Notes: generated by a model not told the origin, from the sequence alone. DNA of 64,000 bases from Cephalopachus bancanus (GCA_027257055.1 JAPVLO010000956.1:248001-312000), one strand, 5' to 3'; positions 1 through 10,375 are shown, numbered from the stretch's first letter. Numbers and translations: made by a program.

Positions 1-43
1 CATGATATATTTCTGTTTGACTTTTTTGTTGTTTGTTTTTGCT

Positions 44-294
44 TTTTTTGAGTCAGGGTCTCACTCTGTCACCCAGGCTCTGGAGTGTAGTGGCATGATC
101 ATGGCTCACCACATCCTGGACTTCAGTCTTCCAAGTAGCTAGAACTACAGGCACACCCAGCTAATTTTTTGATTTATTGTAGAGACGAGGTCTCACCGGG
201 TTGCCTGGTCTGGTCTCAAACCTTGGGCTTAGGCAGTCTTCTGGCCTTGACCTCCCAGAGTGCTGGGATTACAGCGTGAGCCACTGCGCCCATC
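44..294 (-). mobile_element. Alu dimer, intronic
   Basis: Opens with a T tract and GAGTCAGGGTCTCACTCTGTC (poly(A) end on the minus strand) and closes with GAGCCACTGCGCCCATC, the Alu head. Older than the young tarsier type: it has GTGCTGGGATTACAG and no GGAAGG signature. Confidence 0.8.
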
Positions 295-624
295 TGATCA
301 CCCATTATTTCTTAGCAAAAATTTTATTACTGAATTTGTATTTCTTAGATCAGCTGTAGACACTTTTATCACTATTGACACAGAATGATGTCTGATGTAG
401 TGGTAGTACTTGGCAAGTATTTGTTGACTACGTAATCAAATTTACAAGGTGGAAAGGAACACCTGAGAAATAAACTAAAGAAATATTCCATCTTTAACGC
501 TTATCTGTTGCAAAATACATTAATATTGTCTAAAAAGCATTCATACCATCTCTCTGGGTCCAACATGAGATCCTCATATGTTGGGTCACTACTTAAATAT
601 AAAACTTTAGGATACTGCAATGTG

Positions 625-929
625 GCCAGGCGTGGTGCCTCACACCTGTAATCCCAGCACTTTGGGAGGTCAAGGTGAGAGGATTGCCTGAGCTCAGGAG
701 TTGAAGACCATCCTGAGCAACATGGTGAGACCTCGTCTCTACGATAAATCAAAAAATTAGTTGGGCTTGGTGGCACAGGCCTATGGTTCTATAGCTACTT
801 GGAAGGTTGAGGTGGAAGAATCCCCTGAGCACAGCAGGTCGAAGCTGCGGTGGCTGTGAGTGTGCCTCTGGACTCCACCCTAAGTGACAGAGTGAGACTC
901 TGGCTCAAAAAATAAAAACTAAAAAAAAA
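625..929 (+). mobile_element. Alu dimer with perfect 14-bp TSD
   Basis: Head GGCCAGGCGTGG and tail CTCTGGCTCAAAAAATAAAAACTA9. It is flanked by GATACTGCAATGTG at 611-624 and 930-943, so both borders are exact. Confidence 0.92.
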
Positions 930-943
930 GATACTGCAATGTG

Positions 944-1864
944 CTGTCTTTTTATTGCAGAAGCCCTTCCTCCTTGCCAGGCAGTTTCTCCATCTCACTG
1001 AGGAAATGTCTCAGACTCTTGCAAGAAAATAAGATGAGGTTTTGTTATTCCAAAATTTATCATTTAAAATACAAATACCAGAAAATTGCCTTGTTTTTAA
1101 AGCAAGTGTTACTGTCGGCCTTGTTTCACGTCCTTTACCAAGCTCCTGTTGGTTTTAGTTAAAGAAGAGTAGTAAGGGATTGCTTGGTGTCCTGCAGAAA
1201 ATAATTTTGTCATGACTGGTCTGTCCAGTAATGAATTTCAGAAATATTAGCTCTTACAGCCAGAGCATGAGTGAAGGCACTCTGCTCCAGTGCCTTAGGT
1301 GCTAATGCAGCCAGCAATGTGGTATACTTTTAGAGGAGGAGGTCAGGGGCCAGGATGGCTTCCCAGATTTCCACCTTTGAAAGAAACCAAAGATTTCAAA
1401 GGCAGAAATTTGAGGTTAAAGTAAAAAAATGCCAGAAATATTTAGTGTCCTTTCCAGAGCAAGTTGCCTTTGTTAGACCTCATATAGATACATGTCTGTT
1501 GTCTGAACTTTAAAAGTGCTTTAATAGTTTACTGTTGACATGGCATTGAATTCTGTAACTTGCTTTAGAGACTGCTCTTTATTGTTATAAAAACCATGAT
1601 GCCAAATAAAGCAGCATTTCATATGTTTGTTCATAGAAATTAGCTCAAAGCAAAAACAGCTTGGACAATTAAAGTTTTTGCATTAAATATTTCTCTCCTC
1701 ACTCGTGAAACTTAGTTATATGTAATTTTAATGGCATCATTTTCATAGTTTATCCTAACAGCAGCCAAGTTAAGTATGTAATTTGTGTTTCAATTAACCC
1801 TTAAAAAGGAGTATGACACCCTGTTCAACTCTGACATCATCTGTGCATTATATTTATGTCAAAT
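944..1864 (+). other. RTN3 intron 1, unique sequence
   Basis: AT-rich non-repetitive intron. I see no recognisable exon, SINE or LINE. Scattered AATAAA hexamers are not associated with an exon. Confidence 0.5.
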
Positions 1865-1945
1865 TATTAGTGGTAGTAGAATGTAATGATAAACACACAC
1901 ATTTGAGCTCCAGACATGTCTAGATTTCAATCCTGGCCCTTTCTT

Positions 1946-2255
1946 GTTTTTTGGTTTTTTTTTTGTTTTTTTTTTTGAGTTGCAGTCTCACTCCATTGCC
2001 CAGACTGGAGTGCAGTGGCATGCTTCCGGCCACCACAGCCTCGACCTGCTGGGCTCTGGGGATCCTTCTGCCTCAGCCTTTCAAGTAGATGGAACTACAG
2101 GTGCGCACTACCATGCTCAGCTAATTTTTAATTTATTATAGAGATGAGATCTTGTTAAGTTGCCCGGGTAGGTCTCGAGCCCACGGGCTCAGGCAATCCA
2201 CTCACCTCGGCCTCCCAAAACACTGGGATGACAGGCTGAGCCACTGAGGCCGGCC
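1946..2255 (-). mobile_element. Alu dimer, inserted in MIR
   Basis: T tract then GAGTTGCAGTCTCACTCC at the poly(A) end; head at CCACTGAGGCCGGCC. Contains the GATTTATTATAGAGATGAGAT linker. Confidence 0.88.
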
Positions 2256-2270
2256 AGCCCTGTCTTTTCT

Positions 2271-2580
2271 TTATTTTGTTTTATTTTTTGAGACAGGGTC
2301 TCATTCTGTAGCACAGTTGGGAGTTCAGTGGCGTAATCATAGCTCACTGCAGCCTCTAACTCCTGGCTCAAGCTGTCCTCTTGCCATAGCTTCACAAGTA
2401 GCTGGGAATGCAGCATACAAACCCATGCCTGGCTAATTAAAAATTTATTTACTTATTTATTTTTAGAGACAGAGTCTTGATATGTTGTCCAGCCTGTCTT
2501 GAACTCCTGGCCTTAAGTAATCCTCCTGCCTCAGTCTCCCAACATGCTTGGATTACGGGTGTGAGATACCATGCCTGACC
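2271..2580 (-). mobile_element. Older Alu dimer, inserted in MIR
   Basis: TTTTTTGAGACAGGGTCTCATTC at the poly(A) end; head at GATACCATGCCTGACC. It has the ancestral GAGACAGGGTCTC rather than GAGTTGGAGTCTC, hence older. Confidence 0.8.
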
Positions 2581-2589
2581 CTGGCCCTA

Positions 2590-2890
2590 TCTTTTTTCTT
2601 TTCTTTTCTTTTCTTTCCTTTTTTTTTTGAGTCAGAGTCTCACTATGTCGCCCAGGCTAGAGTACAGTGGCACACTCAGGGCCACCACAGCCTCAACCTA
2701 CTAGGCTCAGGCTTCTGCCTCAGCCTTCCTAGTAGCTGGAACTACAGGCAGGTGCCACCATGCCCAACTAAATTTTTTTTTTTAATTCATTGGTTGCCTA
2801 GGCTGGTCTCGAAACCCTGGGCTGGGCAATCCTCTTACCTCAGCCTCCCAAAGTGCTGGGGTTCCAGGCTTGAGCCACCGTGCCCGGCCA
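2590..2890 (-). mobile_element. Alu dimer, inserted in MIR
   Basis: T-rich tail with TTTTC units, GAGTCAGAGTCTCACTATGTCGCCC, ending GCCACCGTGCCCGGCC. The first-monomer linker is shortened. Confidence 0.85.
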
Positions 2891-3025
2891 GCCCCTATCT
2901 CTTAATAATTGTGTCACCTTGTATAAATCTTGAGCCTCAGTTTCCTTAACTTTGAAATGGGGATAATAGTATCTACTTGGGAGTCCGTATGAATGGAAAT
3001 TAAACACATGTAAAGAAAGGCCTTA

Positions 3026-3320
3026 GCCGGGATCGGTGGCTCAGCCTGTAATCCCACCCCTTTGGGAGGCTGAGGTGAGTGGATTGCCTGAACCCGTGTG
3101 TTCAAGACCCGCCTGGGCAGCGAGACCTCATCTCTACAATAAATCAAAAAATCAACCGGGCATGGTAGCGCGTGCCTGTAATTCTGGCTACTCGGAAGGC
3201 TGAGGAGGAAGGATCACCAGAGCCCAGCAGGTGGAGGCTGCGGTGGCTGGAAGCGGCCACTGCACTCCAGTCTGGGTGACAGAGTGAAACTCCAACTCAA
3301 AAAAAAAAAAAAAAAAAAAA
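3026..3320 (+). mobile_element. Alu dimer (young tarsier type)
   Basis: Head GCCGGGATCGGTGGCTCAGCCTG, linker ATAAATCAAAAAATCAACCGG, tail GAGTGAAACTCCAACTC plus a long A tract. First member of a head-to-tail pair. Confidence 0.9.
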
Positions 3321-3607
3321 GCCGGGATCAGTGGCTCAGCCTGTAATCCTGAGCCTTTGGGAGGCTGAGGTGAGTGAATTGCCTGAGCCCGCGAGTTCGA
3401 GACCTGCTTGGGCAGGCGAGACCTCATCTCTACAATAAATCAAAAAATTCGCCGGGTGTGGTAGCGCGCGCCTGTAATTCCGGCTACTCGGAAGGCTGAG
3501 GCGGAAGGATCGCTGGAGCCCAGCAGATCGAGGCTGCGGTGGCCAGGAGCGGCCACTGCACTCCAGTCTGGGCAACAGAGTGAGACTCCAACTCAAAAAA
3601 AAAAAAA
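3321..3607 (+). mobile_element. Alu dimer (young type), abutting the previous copy
   Basis: Starts exactly where the A tract of the preceding Alu ends, with nearly the same head (GCCGGGATCAGTGG). It probably inserted into that poly(A) tail or arose by tandem duplication. Confidence 0.9.
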
Positions 3608-3748
3608 GAAAGAAAGACCTTAACACAGTTTTTACTCAGTAGACAATAGTACCGTTAATATGAACAGATAAAATATAGATCAGCAATGTAACCTAGACAC
3701 ATTTGCTTTGTGCCCTTAAATCTTGACCTTTATTAATAACAGTGCCTA

Positions 3749-4034
3749 GCCGGGCTCAGTGGCTCAGCCTGTAATCCCGTGCCTTTGGGAGGCTGAGGTG
3801 AGTGGATGGCCTGAGCCCGCGGGTTCGAGACCCGCCTGGGCAGTGAGACCTCATCTCTACAATAAATCAAAAATCAGCCGGGCATGGTAGCGCGTGCCTG
3901 TAGTTCCCGCTACTCGGAAGGCTGAGGCGGAAGGATCGCCGGAGCCCAGCAGGTCGAGGCTGCAGTGGCCGGGAGCGGCCACTGCACTCCAGTCTGGGCG
4001 ACAGAGTGAGACTCCAACTCAAAAAAAAAAAATA
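3749..4034 (+). mobile_element. Alu dimer (young type) with TSD and T-arm-like hairpin
   Basis: Flanked by AATAACAGTGCCTA at 3735-3748 and 4035-4048. Carries GCGGGTTCGAGACCCGC around the B box and the shortened GGGCAGTGAGACC junction. Confidence 0.93.
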
Positions 4035-4689
4035 AATAACAGTGCCTAATATTTGATACACCCATGTGTATGTAGGTCACAAACTATTTGCACATAGATA
4101 TAAAATAGCAGTTGAAGTATAAGTAAGAAACAGTCTTCCTCAATAAAAGAAGATAAAAGAAGATTTTAAAGGTGAGTCAATTGTTTCTGTTTGTGAACCC
4201 TCACCTTACAGTCATAAAGCTTCCTTTCCCTTTCGCCCAGGTGGTCTGCTAAAAAGATAGGAGAAGGAGTCAAGATGTTTCCTAGATGACTTGCATGAAT
4301 TGATATGCTTACACATGTTACCTGCATCCTGGCCATTGTAGATGTAGTTACGACACATTAGAAAACTCATTTCATTGTGGAAGCAACAGTACCCAAACAG
4401 CGAGAATGGTCGTGTCAATATGGTCTACAGATGCCTGGTAACTTGGATTGTTTTACTCCTCAGGAATAAAAAGTTTGTTTCAATGCTTTTTTCTTTTTTT
4501 GTCAAATTCACAAGTAATTGAACCACTCTGATCAGATTACACAGCCAGTCTACATATATTAAGTAGGCACATCTTTACCCCAAATTGACATCTCTAAGGG
4601 ACTTGTTTAGTAAGTTACTGGTAAGAGTGTCAGTGTTTTTATTTTTGGTATTTTAGAGACAGTCTGGAAACAAAATAAAACTAATGCAG

Positions 4690-5216
4690 AAGGTGCCAAA
4701 AAAATGTATACACATTTTAAGAAAGGAAAAAATGATTAAAATTGTAATACTGTTCTGCCTGTCACATGGTGACACTAGAATTCATTTGATTAACGCCATC
4801 TTTTGAGTGGACATCATACTACACATTGCTACTGTAGTTCAATTCAATTTAGAAAAGTATTACAGCCGGGTTCGGTGGCTCAGCCTGTAATCCCGCGCTT
4901 TGGGAGGCTGAGGTGAGTGAATTGCCTGAGCCTGCAGGTTTGAGACCCCCCTGGGCAACTTGGCGAGACCTCATCTCTACAATAAATCAAAGAATCAGCC
5001 AGGCGTGGTAGCGCATGCCTGTAATTCTGGCTACTCAGAAGGCTGAGGCAGAAGGATCACTGGAGCCCAGCAGGTTGAGGCTGCAGTGGCCAGGAGCGGC
5101 CACTGCACTCCAGTTTGGGCGACAGAGTGAGACTCCAACTCAAAAAAAAAAAAAAAAAAGAAAGAAAAGTATTACATAGATAACATCGCTTAAATGTGTA
5201 TACATTTTTGGCGCCT
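4690..5216. mobile_element. Mariner/Tc1-like DNA transposon remnant with terminal inverted repeats
   Basis: GGTGCCAAAAAAATGTATAC... at 4692-4720 is mirrored by the inverted copy CTTAAATGTGTATACATTTTTGGCGCC at 5189-5215. About 230 bp of non-coding interior surrounds an inserted Alu. The exact family name is not certain. Confidence 0.65.
4865..5162 (+). mobile_element. Alu dimer inside the mariner-like element
   Basis: TSD AGAAAAGTATTACA at 4851-4864 and 5163-5176. Keeps the longer GGGCAACTTGGCGAGACC junction, so it belongs to a slightly older subfamily than copies with GGGCAGCGAGACC. Confidence 0.93.
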
Positions 5217-6019
5217 TGGGTGCTATTGCTTTTATTCTCCTGTAAGGAAATTATATACTAATCCTGATATAGGAGTCACCTGTCTAATCCTTTGCATGTT
5301 TTAGGCACTGTAAAATGAAGTTTGGTAGTGAAGGGATTGATAACATGTCACAGAAGAGAAAAGGGAAAGTTGAGCTTTCCAGTTTTGTTTGAGCCAAGGT
5401 GTGGTTGGTTCTGCAGAAAGACATTTATCTTTAGATTACCTGTAATCCTAGAATTTGCTGTTTTTGTAATTCCGAGCGGAATTACGAAGGCTCCAAATAA
5501 GCAGGTTTTGTAATATAAATGATTAAGTGTGCATAAAATGATTCAGTGTGCATATTTGTTGTGTGTACTTAGCTGATAGCTTGTGTTCAACTTTATTGTT
5601 ACTGGTGAATTTAGCCTCCTAACGTATACAGACTTGTGGAAAAAAATCAGTTTAATAGTACAACTTTTTCCCCCTTAATTTAGGTAATCTTCCCTGTATC
5701 CTTCAAATTTTAGCAAATGTCTGTCAAAGCAAGCATTTATAGTAAAACTTTTTAGATAAAAGTTGCCAAGTTAATATTTTGTCCATATAATTAACTCATT
5801 CAGAAGTTGTCCAGAATACTGACTTACCTTTTATTCTGTTCATTTATAACCACTGTTCTAGAGTTATTTTGGATCATAAGGTATGGTGTAGATGTTTTGA
5901 GAGAAGTATGTATGTGAAATAAGTTGAGCTATGGTCATTATTGCTTGTGATTGCATCTTTTACTACATATTGTGATTTATGTAGTTCTTGTTACCATAAT
6001 ATTGTGACTTCAGAGAAAT
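5217..6019 (+). other. RTN3 intron 1, unique sequence
   Basis: AT-rich intron with no feature I can name. Contains the small palindrome AATTCCGAGCGGAATT near 5469. Confidence 0.45.
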
Positions 6020-6290
6020 CCCTTTTTTTTTTTTTGAGTTGGAGTCTCACTCTGTCACCCAGACTGGAGTGCAGTGGCCGCTCTCGGCCACTGCACCCTC
6101 AACCTGTTGGGCTCCAGCGATCCTTCCGTCTCAACCTTCCAAGTAGCTGGAACTACAGGCGCGCGCTACCACACCCGGCTAATTTTTTGATTTACTACAG
6201 AGATGAGGTCTCACCAAGTTGCCCAGGCAGATCTCGAGCCCGGGCTCAGGCAGTCCACTCACCTCGGCCTCCCAAAGCGCTGGGATTACA
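6020..6290 (-). mobile_element. Alu, 5' truncated
   Basis: T tract plus GAGTTGGAGTCTCACTC at the poly(A) end. It stops at GGGATTACAG without the GCTGAGCCACCGAGCC head, so about 25 nt of the 5' end is missing. Confidence 0.87.
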
Positions 6291-6318
6291 GGAGAAATCT
6301 CTTGAAATACTGTAACAA

Positions 6319-6604
6319 GCCGGGCTCGGTGGCTCAGCCTGTAATCCCCCGCCTTTGGGAGGCTGAGGTGAGTGGATTGCCTGAGCCCGTGGGTTCGAGA
6401 CCCGCTGGGCAGCGAGACCTCATCTCTACAATAAACTAAAAAATCAGCCGGGCGTGGTAGCATGCGCCTGTAGTTCCGGCTACTCGGAAGGCTGAGGCGG
6501 AAGGATCGCTGGAGCCCAGCAGGTAGAGGCTGCGGTGGCCGGAAGCGGCTACTGCACTCCAGTCTGGGTGACAGAGTGAGACTCCAACTCAAAAAACAAA
6601 AAAA
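6319..6604 (+). mobile_element. Alu dimer (young type)
   Basis: GCCGGGCTCGGTGGCTCAGCC to CTCCAACTCA6CA4. GAAATACTGTAA lies before it (6304-6315) and after it (6605-6616). Confidence 0.92.
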
Positions 6605-6620
6605 GAAATACTGTAACAGA

Positions 6621-6716
6621 GGCTGGCCTGAGTGCAGTGGTGTTTAGGACTAATTGATCACAACCAGTTCCACATTTCTTTGTTCCTTCTCCACTCCCAC
6701 TGCTTCACTTGACTAG
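6621..6716 (+). pseudogene. RNY3 (Y3 RNA) retropseudogene
   Basis: GGCTGGCCTGAGTGCAGTGG..., CTAATTGATCACAACCAGTT, CTTTGTTCCTTCTCCACTCC and CTGCTTCACTTGACTAG match human Y3 RNA almost end to end (about 96 of 101 nt), with a few substitutions. The normal CCTTT terminus is replaced by an AT-rich tail (6717-6784). GAAATACTGTAA at 6605-6616 recurs at 6785-6796, so it is a retroposed copy. Y3 pseudogenes are common in primates. Y RNAs bind Ro60; this copy lacks the proper 3' end and is presumably inactive. Confidence 0.88.
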
Positions 6717-7065
6717 TATGTATATAATATATATATTTTTTACTTAAACATATATATTTATATAAGTAATAAAATAAAAGTAAAGAAATACTGTAATTGA
6801 GTTTGCATTCCATTTTACATTGTGGGAGGGTGTTGATTGTCAGTAGGTGGCCCACTCTTATGATTTATTTTTTAATTTCAAAGAACTCTTCTTGGTTGTT
6901 TCCTGCAATCAACTGATTTGTTATCCCCTGTAACCACATCATCGCAACCTAGCCAGGAGGTGACATGATCTTTTTGACATGGTTCTCATTGGCATCTTGC
7001 CCCTCAGGATATATGGAAGGATATTCTGGAAAACTTTTAAACAAAATTTAGTCTTGTTGCTTGAA

Positions 7066-7365
7066 AGTTTTTTGTTTTTTTGTTTTTTGAGTTGGAGTCT
7101 CACTCTGTAGTCCAGACTGGAGTGCACTGGCCACTCCCGGCCACCACAGCCTCGCCTAGTGGGCTCCGGCCATCCTTCCACCTCAGCCTTCCAAGTAGCC
7201 GGGACTACAGGCATGCGCTACCACGCCCGGCTGATTTTTTTGATTTATTGTAGAGATGAGGTCTCGCCAAATTGCCCAGGCGGGTCTCGAACCCGCGGGC
7301 TCAGGCAATCCACTCACCTCAGCCTCCCAAAGCGCGGGATTACAGGCTGAGCCACCGAGCCCAGC
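7066..7365 (-). mobile_element. Alu dimer (young type)
   Basis: GAGTTGGAGTCTCACTCTGTAG near the poly(A) end; head GCTGAGCCACCGAGCCCAGC. Contains the inverted hairpin GCGGGTCTCGAACCCGC. Confidence 0.9.
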
Positions 7366-7423
7366 TAGGTTTAGCTTCTTTTATGTCTTCTGGACTCTAT
7401 TTTCTATTAATGACTTTAATCCA

Positions 7424-7650
7424 AAAAAAATTTTTTTTTTTTTAAGATAGCGTCTCGCTCTGTTGCCCAAACTGGAGTGCGGTGGCATGATCATGGCTCG
7501 TTGCAACCTTGACCTCCTGGGCTCAAGCAGTCCTCCTACTGCCTCAGACTCCCGAGTGGCTGGGACTAGAAGCACGTGCTACCACGCCTGGCTAATTTTT
7601 TGATTTTTTTTTTTTTGGTGGAGATGGGATCTTGTTATATTGCCTAGACT
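7424..7650 (-). mobile_element. Alu, 5' truncated
   Basis: A-rich end and TAAGATAGCGTCTCGCTCTGTTGCCC; breaks off in the first monomer at CTTGTTATATTGCCTAGAC. Confidence 0.75.
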
Positions 7651-7693
7651 TAGAAAAACATCTTTTCATAACTACTTGAATGCCACATTCTAT

Positions 7694-8002
7694 TTTTTAT
7701 TTTGTTTCATTTTATTTTTTTTGGGTTGGAGTCTCATTCTGTCGCCCAGACTGGAGTGCAGTGGCCGCTCCCGGCCACCGCAGCCTTGACCTGCTGGGCT
7801 CCGACGATCCTTCCACCTCAGCCTTCCGAGTAGCTGGAATTACAGGCACGCGATACCATACCCGGCTGATTTTTTAATTTTATTGTAGAGATGAGGTCTC
7901 GCGAAGTTGCCCAGGTGGGTCTTGAATCCGCGAGCTCAGGCATTCCACTCACCTCAGCCTCCCAAAGTGCAGGATTACAGGCTGAGCCACTGCGCTGGGC
8001 TA
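7694..8002 (-). mobile_element. Alu dimer (young type) with TSD
   Basis: ATGCCACATTCTA precedes (7680-7692) and follows (from 8004) the element. Head GCTGAGCCACTGCGCTGGGC. Confidence 0.9.
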
Positions 8003-8040
8003 AATGCCACATTCTAGCATATCGAAAAGAGACTCGTTTG

Positions 8041-8075
8041 GGCTGGGTGTGGTGGCTCATGCCTGTAATCCCAGT
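8041..8075 (+). mobile_element. Isolated Alu head fragment (35 nt)
   Basis: GGCTGGGTGTGGTGGCTCATGCCTG... stops abruptly after CCCAG and runs into unrelated sequence that later contains AATAAA (8152-8157). Either an Alu deleted after insertion or a chimeric retroposon. Confidence 0.55.
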
Positions 8076-8255
8076 TGCTAAACTGAGCAAGTGTTTAATT
8101 TTTTTTCCAACAAGATTTCTGCTTCTTCTTAGATTACATATACATCTATTGCAATAAATAGTACAAAGAAAGGTTTCCAAGTCTTTCTTGTATTGCAACA
8201 GAAGAGTTGGCATCTTGGGAGTGAACACCCTCTTGACTTATACTAGAAGGAAGTG

Positions 8256-8372
8256 CTTTTTTTTTTTTTTTTAAACACAGGGTCATGTTGTGTTGCCTAG
8301 GCTGGTCTCAAACTCCTAGCATCAAGTGATCCTCCCACACCACTGGGATTGCAGGAGCCCCCACACCTGGCC
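8256..8372 (-). mobile_element. Alu monomer fragment
   Basis: T tract, AAACACAGGGTCATGTTGTGTTGCC, TCAAGTGATCCTCCCAC and CCCCCACACCTGGCC. Only one monomer length is present. Confidence 0.65.
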
Positions 8373-8702
8373 TAGAACTACTACTTTAGTAACTACTGCG
8401 TTAGTAGGACTAATGTCCAGTCACAACTCAGAGTCTAGATTTGAAATAACAAGCTAAATTTTTAAATCTCTCATACTTTGGTTTTCACGAAACATTTGTG
8501 AAGCCTATATAATGATCAGACCTGCATATTTTGTAATTCCTGCTATATGCAGGCCAACATGAAAGATACAAGGATATGTAAGATGGTCCTTAGCCCCAAG
8601 GTGCTTCCAGTCTGCTTGTAATTTGTTTCCAACAAATAGATTCAGTTCAGCTAATTAAATATTAAATCCCGTTGATTCTAGAGAACTAACGCATTGCTAA
8701 TT

Positions 8703-8995
8703 GGTTTTTTTTTTGTTGTTGTTGTTGTTTTGTTTTTTGAATTGGAGTCTCACTCTGTCACCCCACTCCTGGCCACCGCAGCCTCAACCTGCTGGGCTCC
8801 GGCGATCCTTCCGCCTCAGCCTTCCAAGTAGCCGGAACTACAGGCATGTGCTACTACGCCCGGCTGATTTTTTGATTTATTGTAGAGATGAGGTCTCACT
8901 GCCCAGCCGGGTCTCAAACCCGCGGGCTCAGGCAGTCCACTCACCTCAGCCTCCCAAAGGCGCGGGATTACAGGCTGAGCCACCGAGCCCGGCTG
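8703..8995 (-). mobile_element. Alu dimer with small internal deletion
   Basis: TTG-repeat tail and GAATTGGAGTCTCACTCTGTC, then a jump to CCACTCCTGGCCACCG (about 30 nt missing). Head ends in GAGCCCGGC. Confidence 0.88.
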
Positions 8996-9040
8996 GTCTG
9001 TTTTTATAGTCATTATATTAGCTATAAAGAAACAGAAATT

Positions 9041-9133
9041 CGCCGGAGCCCAGCAGGTCGAGGCTGCGGTAGCCAGGAGCGGCCACTGCACTCCAGTCTG
9101 GGTGACAGAGTGAGACTCCAACTCAAAAAAAAA
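9041..9133 (+). mobile_element. Alu second-monomer fragment (5' truncated)
   Basis: Begins CGCCGGAGCCCAGCAGGTCGA in mid second monomer and ends CTCCAACTCA10. AAGAAACARAAATT-like flanks suggest insertion as a truncated copy. Confidence 0.85.
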
Positions 9134-9556
9134 GAAACAAATTATCCTGCCAGTGTATGTAGATTCTCCCTCCCCCCAGAGGTGGAGCTTAACTTTCCAC
9201 TGTTAAGTGTGAATGGTGAGTATAGTAACTTGCTTCTGGAGAGGACAGCATGAAAGTGTCGGGGAGCACTACTTTCTCCACCCAGGTGGGGAAACCTGAC
9301 GAACCACCTCATCCAGCTGTCGGGTTAACATAATCTGCGGTAAATCACAGTCCTTTACCTCAGCGATACTTCTCCCCAGAACCCATCACTCTAGTCTAGC
9401 CCCGAGAATATCAGACAAACCCAAATTGAGGGACATCCTGTTAAATATCTGACCCAGTACTCCAAAACCGTCAAGATCACCGAAAGCCAGCAAAAAGTCT
9501 GAAAAGTTGTCATAGTCCAGAAAAGGCTAAGGAGACATGACAAAATGTGGTATGGT

Positions 9557-9808
9557 AGTCGGGTGCAGTGGCTCACACCTGTAATCCTAGCACTTTGGGA
9601 AGCAGAGAGGCAAGAGGATTGCCCCCAGGGGTTCACAATCAGCCTGGGCAATCTGGCAAGACTTCATCTCTACAATAAATAAAAAAATTAACCGGGTGTA
9701 GTGGTGCACGCCTATAGTTCCAGCTACTTGGAAGGCTGAGGCGGAAGGATCTCCCATGAGCGTGCTACTGTACTCCAGCTGGGTGACAGACTCTGACTCA
9801 AAAAAAAT
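9557..9808 (+). mobile_element. Alu dimer with internal deletion, inside L1
   Basis: GTCGGGTGCAGTGGCTCACACC head, AATAAATAAAAAAATTAACCGGG linker; the second monomer lacks the CAGCAGGTCGAGGCTG part. Confidence 0.85.
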
Positions 9809-10047
9809 GTGATTTTGTATGCTGGGTGGGATCTTGGGGAAAGAAAAGTGGTGAGATTCAAATGAAGTGTATGGGATTTGGTTTAACAGTGTGTCAGTAT
9901 TGGCATGTTGTGTCACATGCTCCATACTAATATAACCCATTAACGATGAGAACTGAGTACTGGATATACAGCAACACTCTGTACTCAGTCTTCGTATATT
10001 TTCTGTACATCAAAAATTATTCTAAAATAGCTTATTAAAAAATGCCA

Positions 10048-10335
10048 GCCAGACTCGGTGGCTCAGCCTGTAATCCCGCGCCTTTGGGAGGCTGAGGTGA
10101 GTGGATTGCCTGAGCCTGCGGGTTCGAGACCCGCCTGGGCAGCGAGACCTCATCTCTACCATAAATCAAAAAATCAACCGGGCGTGGTAGCGCACGCCTG
10201 TAATTCTGGCTACTCGGAAGGCTGAGGCGGAAGGATCGCTGGAGCATAGCAGGTTGAGGCTGCGGTGGCTGGGAGCGGCCACTGCACTCCAGTCTGGGTG
10301 ACAGAGGGAGACTCCAACTCAAAAACAAAAAAAAA
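10048..10335 (+). mobile_element. Alu dimer (young type)
   Basis: GCCAGACTCGGTGGCTCAGCC to CTCCAACTCA5. B-box hairpin GCGGGTTCGAGACCCGC and the short GGGCAGCGAGACC junction. Confidence 0.92.
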
Positions 10336-10375
10336 TAGTTTTGACAGTTTGTTGCAGTTTAAAGTATTAATGATA

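Larger units (their letters stand above)
1865..3650 (+). mobile_element. MIR split by five Alu insertions
   Basis: MIR head (GAGCTCCAGACATGTC...TTTCAATCCTGGCCCTT) at about 1900-1945, body (GAGCCTCAGTTTCCTTAACTTTG...GGGGATAATAGTATCTAC) at 2930-2975, tail (CTTAACACAGTTTTTACTCAGTAGACAATAG) at 3618-3648. Five Alus lie between the parts, so one ancient MIR received all of them. CTGGCCCT and AAAGAAAGRCCTTA recur at the junctions as TSDs. Confidence 0.75.
9005..10040 (+). mobile_element. Old L1 (L1M-type) 3' end
   Basis: AGAGGTGGAGCTTAAC, AGGGACATCCTGTTAAATA..CTGACCCAGTACTCC, CTAAGGAGACATGACAAAATG, GGTGGGATCTTGGGGAAAG, and terminal TCTGTACATCAAAAATTATTCTAAAATAGC match the 3' UTR of old mammalian L1s. 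Interrupted by two Alu pieces. Confidence 0.7.

Noticed and set aside
501..776. Numerous 60-170-codon frames with [14 protein letters not shown] or [15 protein letters not shown] sequences throughout the window
   Set aside because: These are translations of Alu elements in either orientation, not genes.
3815..3840. GGTTCGAGACC motifs as tRNA genes
   Set aside because: They are Alu B boxes with no acceptor stem or anticodon arm around them.
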